Source of the DNA: JBGPIT01 sp041485125
GTDB lineage: Bacteria > Desulfobacterota > Binatia > UTPRO1
Direction: 5' to 3'
Assembly: GCA_041485125.1 (NCBI GenBank)
Contig: JBGPIT010000329.1
Coordinates: forward strand, 1-5,713
Length of the DNA stretch: 5,713 nucleotides
This document shows positions 5,366 through 5,713 of the stretch, in pieces. The position numbers and the translations under genes are program-made. How positions within the stretch are numbered: position 1 is the stretch's first letter; the number at the start of each line of letters is the position of its first letter. The notes beneath the pieces were generated by a model that made no database searches, was not told the origin of the DNA, and was given only the letters and a program-made list of their open reading frames with translations.

Positions 5366-5713
5366 TCAGAGGCCGACGCACTCGAAACCGAGGGCACGCG
5401 CGGCACGCGCCTGCTGCGGGTCGTGTGTCGCGAAGATCAAGTCGGGGCTCCTTCGCTCGCGCCAAAGCAGCGCGGTCGCGAGATGGAGAGCGTCGAGCGT
5501 CTTCACGGGTGTCGCCATCGGTAGCGCGGCACGTCCGAGCACCAGGCGTGTCAGCCGAATGCTATCAACGGTCCGCTCGATACGGGCAAGCGCGCCGTGA
5601 AAATCACCAACTTGGTCATCGTCCAGTGCTCCCTCGAGCCGAAGACGGTCGAGAACACGTCGGGCCTCGACGCCGAGCAGCTCGCTCGTGCAGGCCTCGT
5701 CCCACTTCCCCCA
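5366..5713 (-). CDS. Second PIN-domain VapC-like toxin, N-terminus beyond window edge
   Basis: 115 residues are visible, ending at a TGA (5366-5368) and open to the right edge. The fragment has the C-terminal three quarters or so of a PIN domain: SELLGVEARR with the expected Glu16, LRLEGALDDDQV, TPVKTLDALHLATAL with Asp74, and FATHDPQQARAARALGF with Asp98 (fragment numbering). The first catalytic Asp, normally in a YLDTS-like strand, would lie in the missing 25-45 residues. It is a different subfamily from the PIN toxin at 2270-2722: the shared part is little more than the DALH-AT and HD/FD motifs. An antitoxin gene would be expected just past the right edge. Role as a VapC ribonuclease is inferred from the motifs; the frame shows no break. 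Confidence 0.82.
   Translation of the reverse strand, partial: WGKWDEACTSELLGVEARRVLDRLRLEGALDDDQVGDFHGALARIERTVDSIRLTRLVLGRAALPMATPVKTLDALHLATALLWRERRSPDLIFATHDPQQARAARALGFECVGL

Noticed and set aside
5328..5377. GTCGGCC/GGCCGAC inverted repeat as a bidirectional terminator
   Set aside because: The loop is 36 bases, one arm lies inside the facing gene, and no T-run follows on either strand.

Overview
This is a GC-rich bacterial chromosome window. The organism is probably Gram-negative: it encodes a lipobox-bearing secreted enzyme, and its ParC-type protein resembles those I remember from myxobacterial and other delta-proteobacterial or acidobacterial lineages. That placement is an impression from protein style; nothing in the window fixes the taxon.

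Layout, left to right. Positions 1-2162 (minus strand) hold most of a type IIA topoisomerase A subunit. It is best read as topoisomerase IV ParC and is cut at its C-terminus by the left edge. A good extended -10 promoter and a Shine-Dalgarno sequence lie just upstream of its start. Positions 2270-2942 (minus strand) hold a compact two-gene toxin-antitoxin operon: a Phd/YefM-type antitoxin followed, with a 17-bp overlap, by a VapC-type PIN-domain RNase. A perfect 16-bp inverted repeat sits immediately before the antitoxin start and is the likely autoregulatory operator. Positions 3206-5326 (plus strand) hold one large gene for a predicted lipid-anchored sulfatase with two cysteine-rich insertions and a C-terminal pair of dockerin-type calcium-binding loops. 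Positions 5366-5713 (minus strand) hold the C-terminal part of a second, different PIN-domain VapC-like protein whose start, and presumably whose antitoxin, lie past the right edge.

The genes do not form one pathway. ParC is a core chromosome-segregation gene. The sulfatase is an exported catabolic enzyme with no visible transporter, regulator or formylglycine-generating partner in the window. The two PIN-domain genes flank the sulfatase on both sides, pointing away from it on the left and converging on it on the right, so this looks like an accessory insert beside a housekeeping gene. The most notable points are the sulfatase architecture (lipoprotein anchor, unusual CTTSR active-site motif, cysteine modules, dockerin-like tail), the leucine at the quinolone-determining serine position of ParC, and the operator/promoter overlap of the toxin-antitoxin operon. 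I see no RNA genes, CRISPR arrays, insertion sequences or transposase genes.
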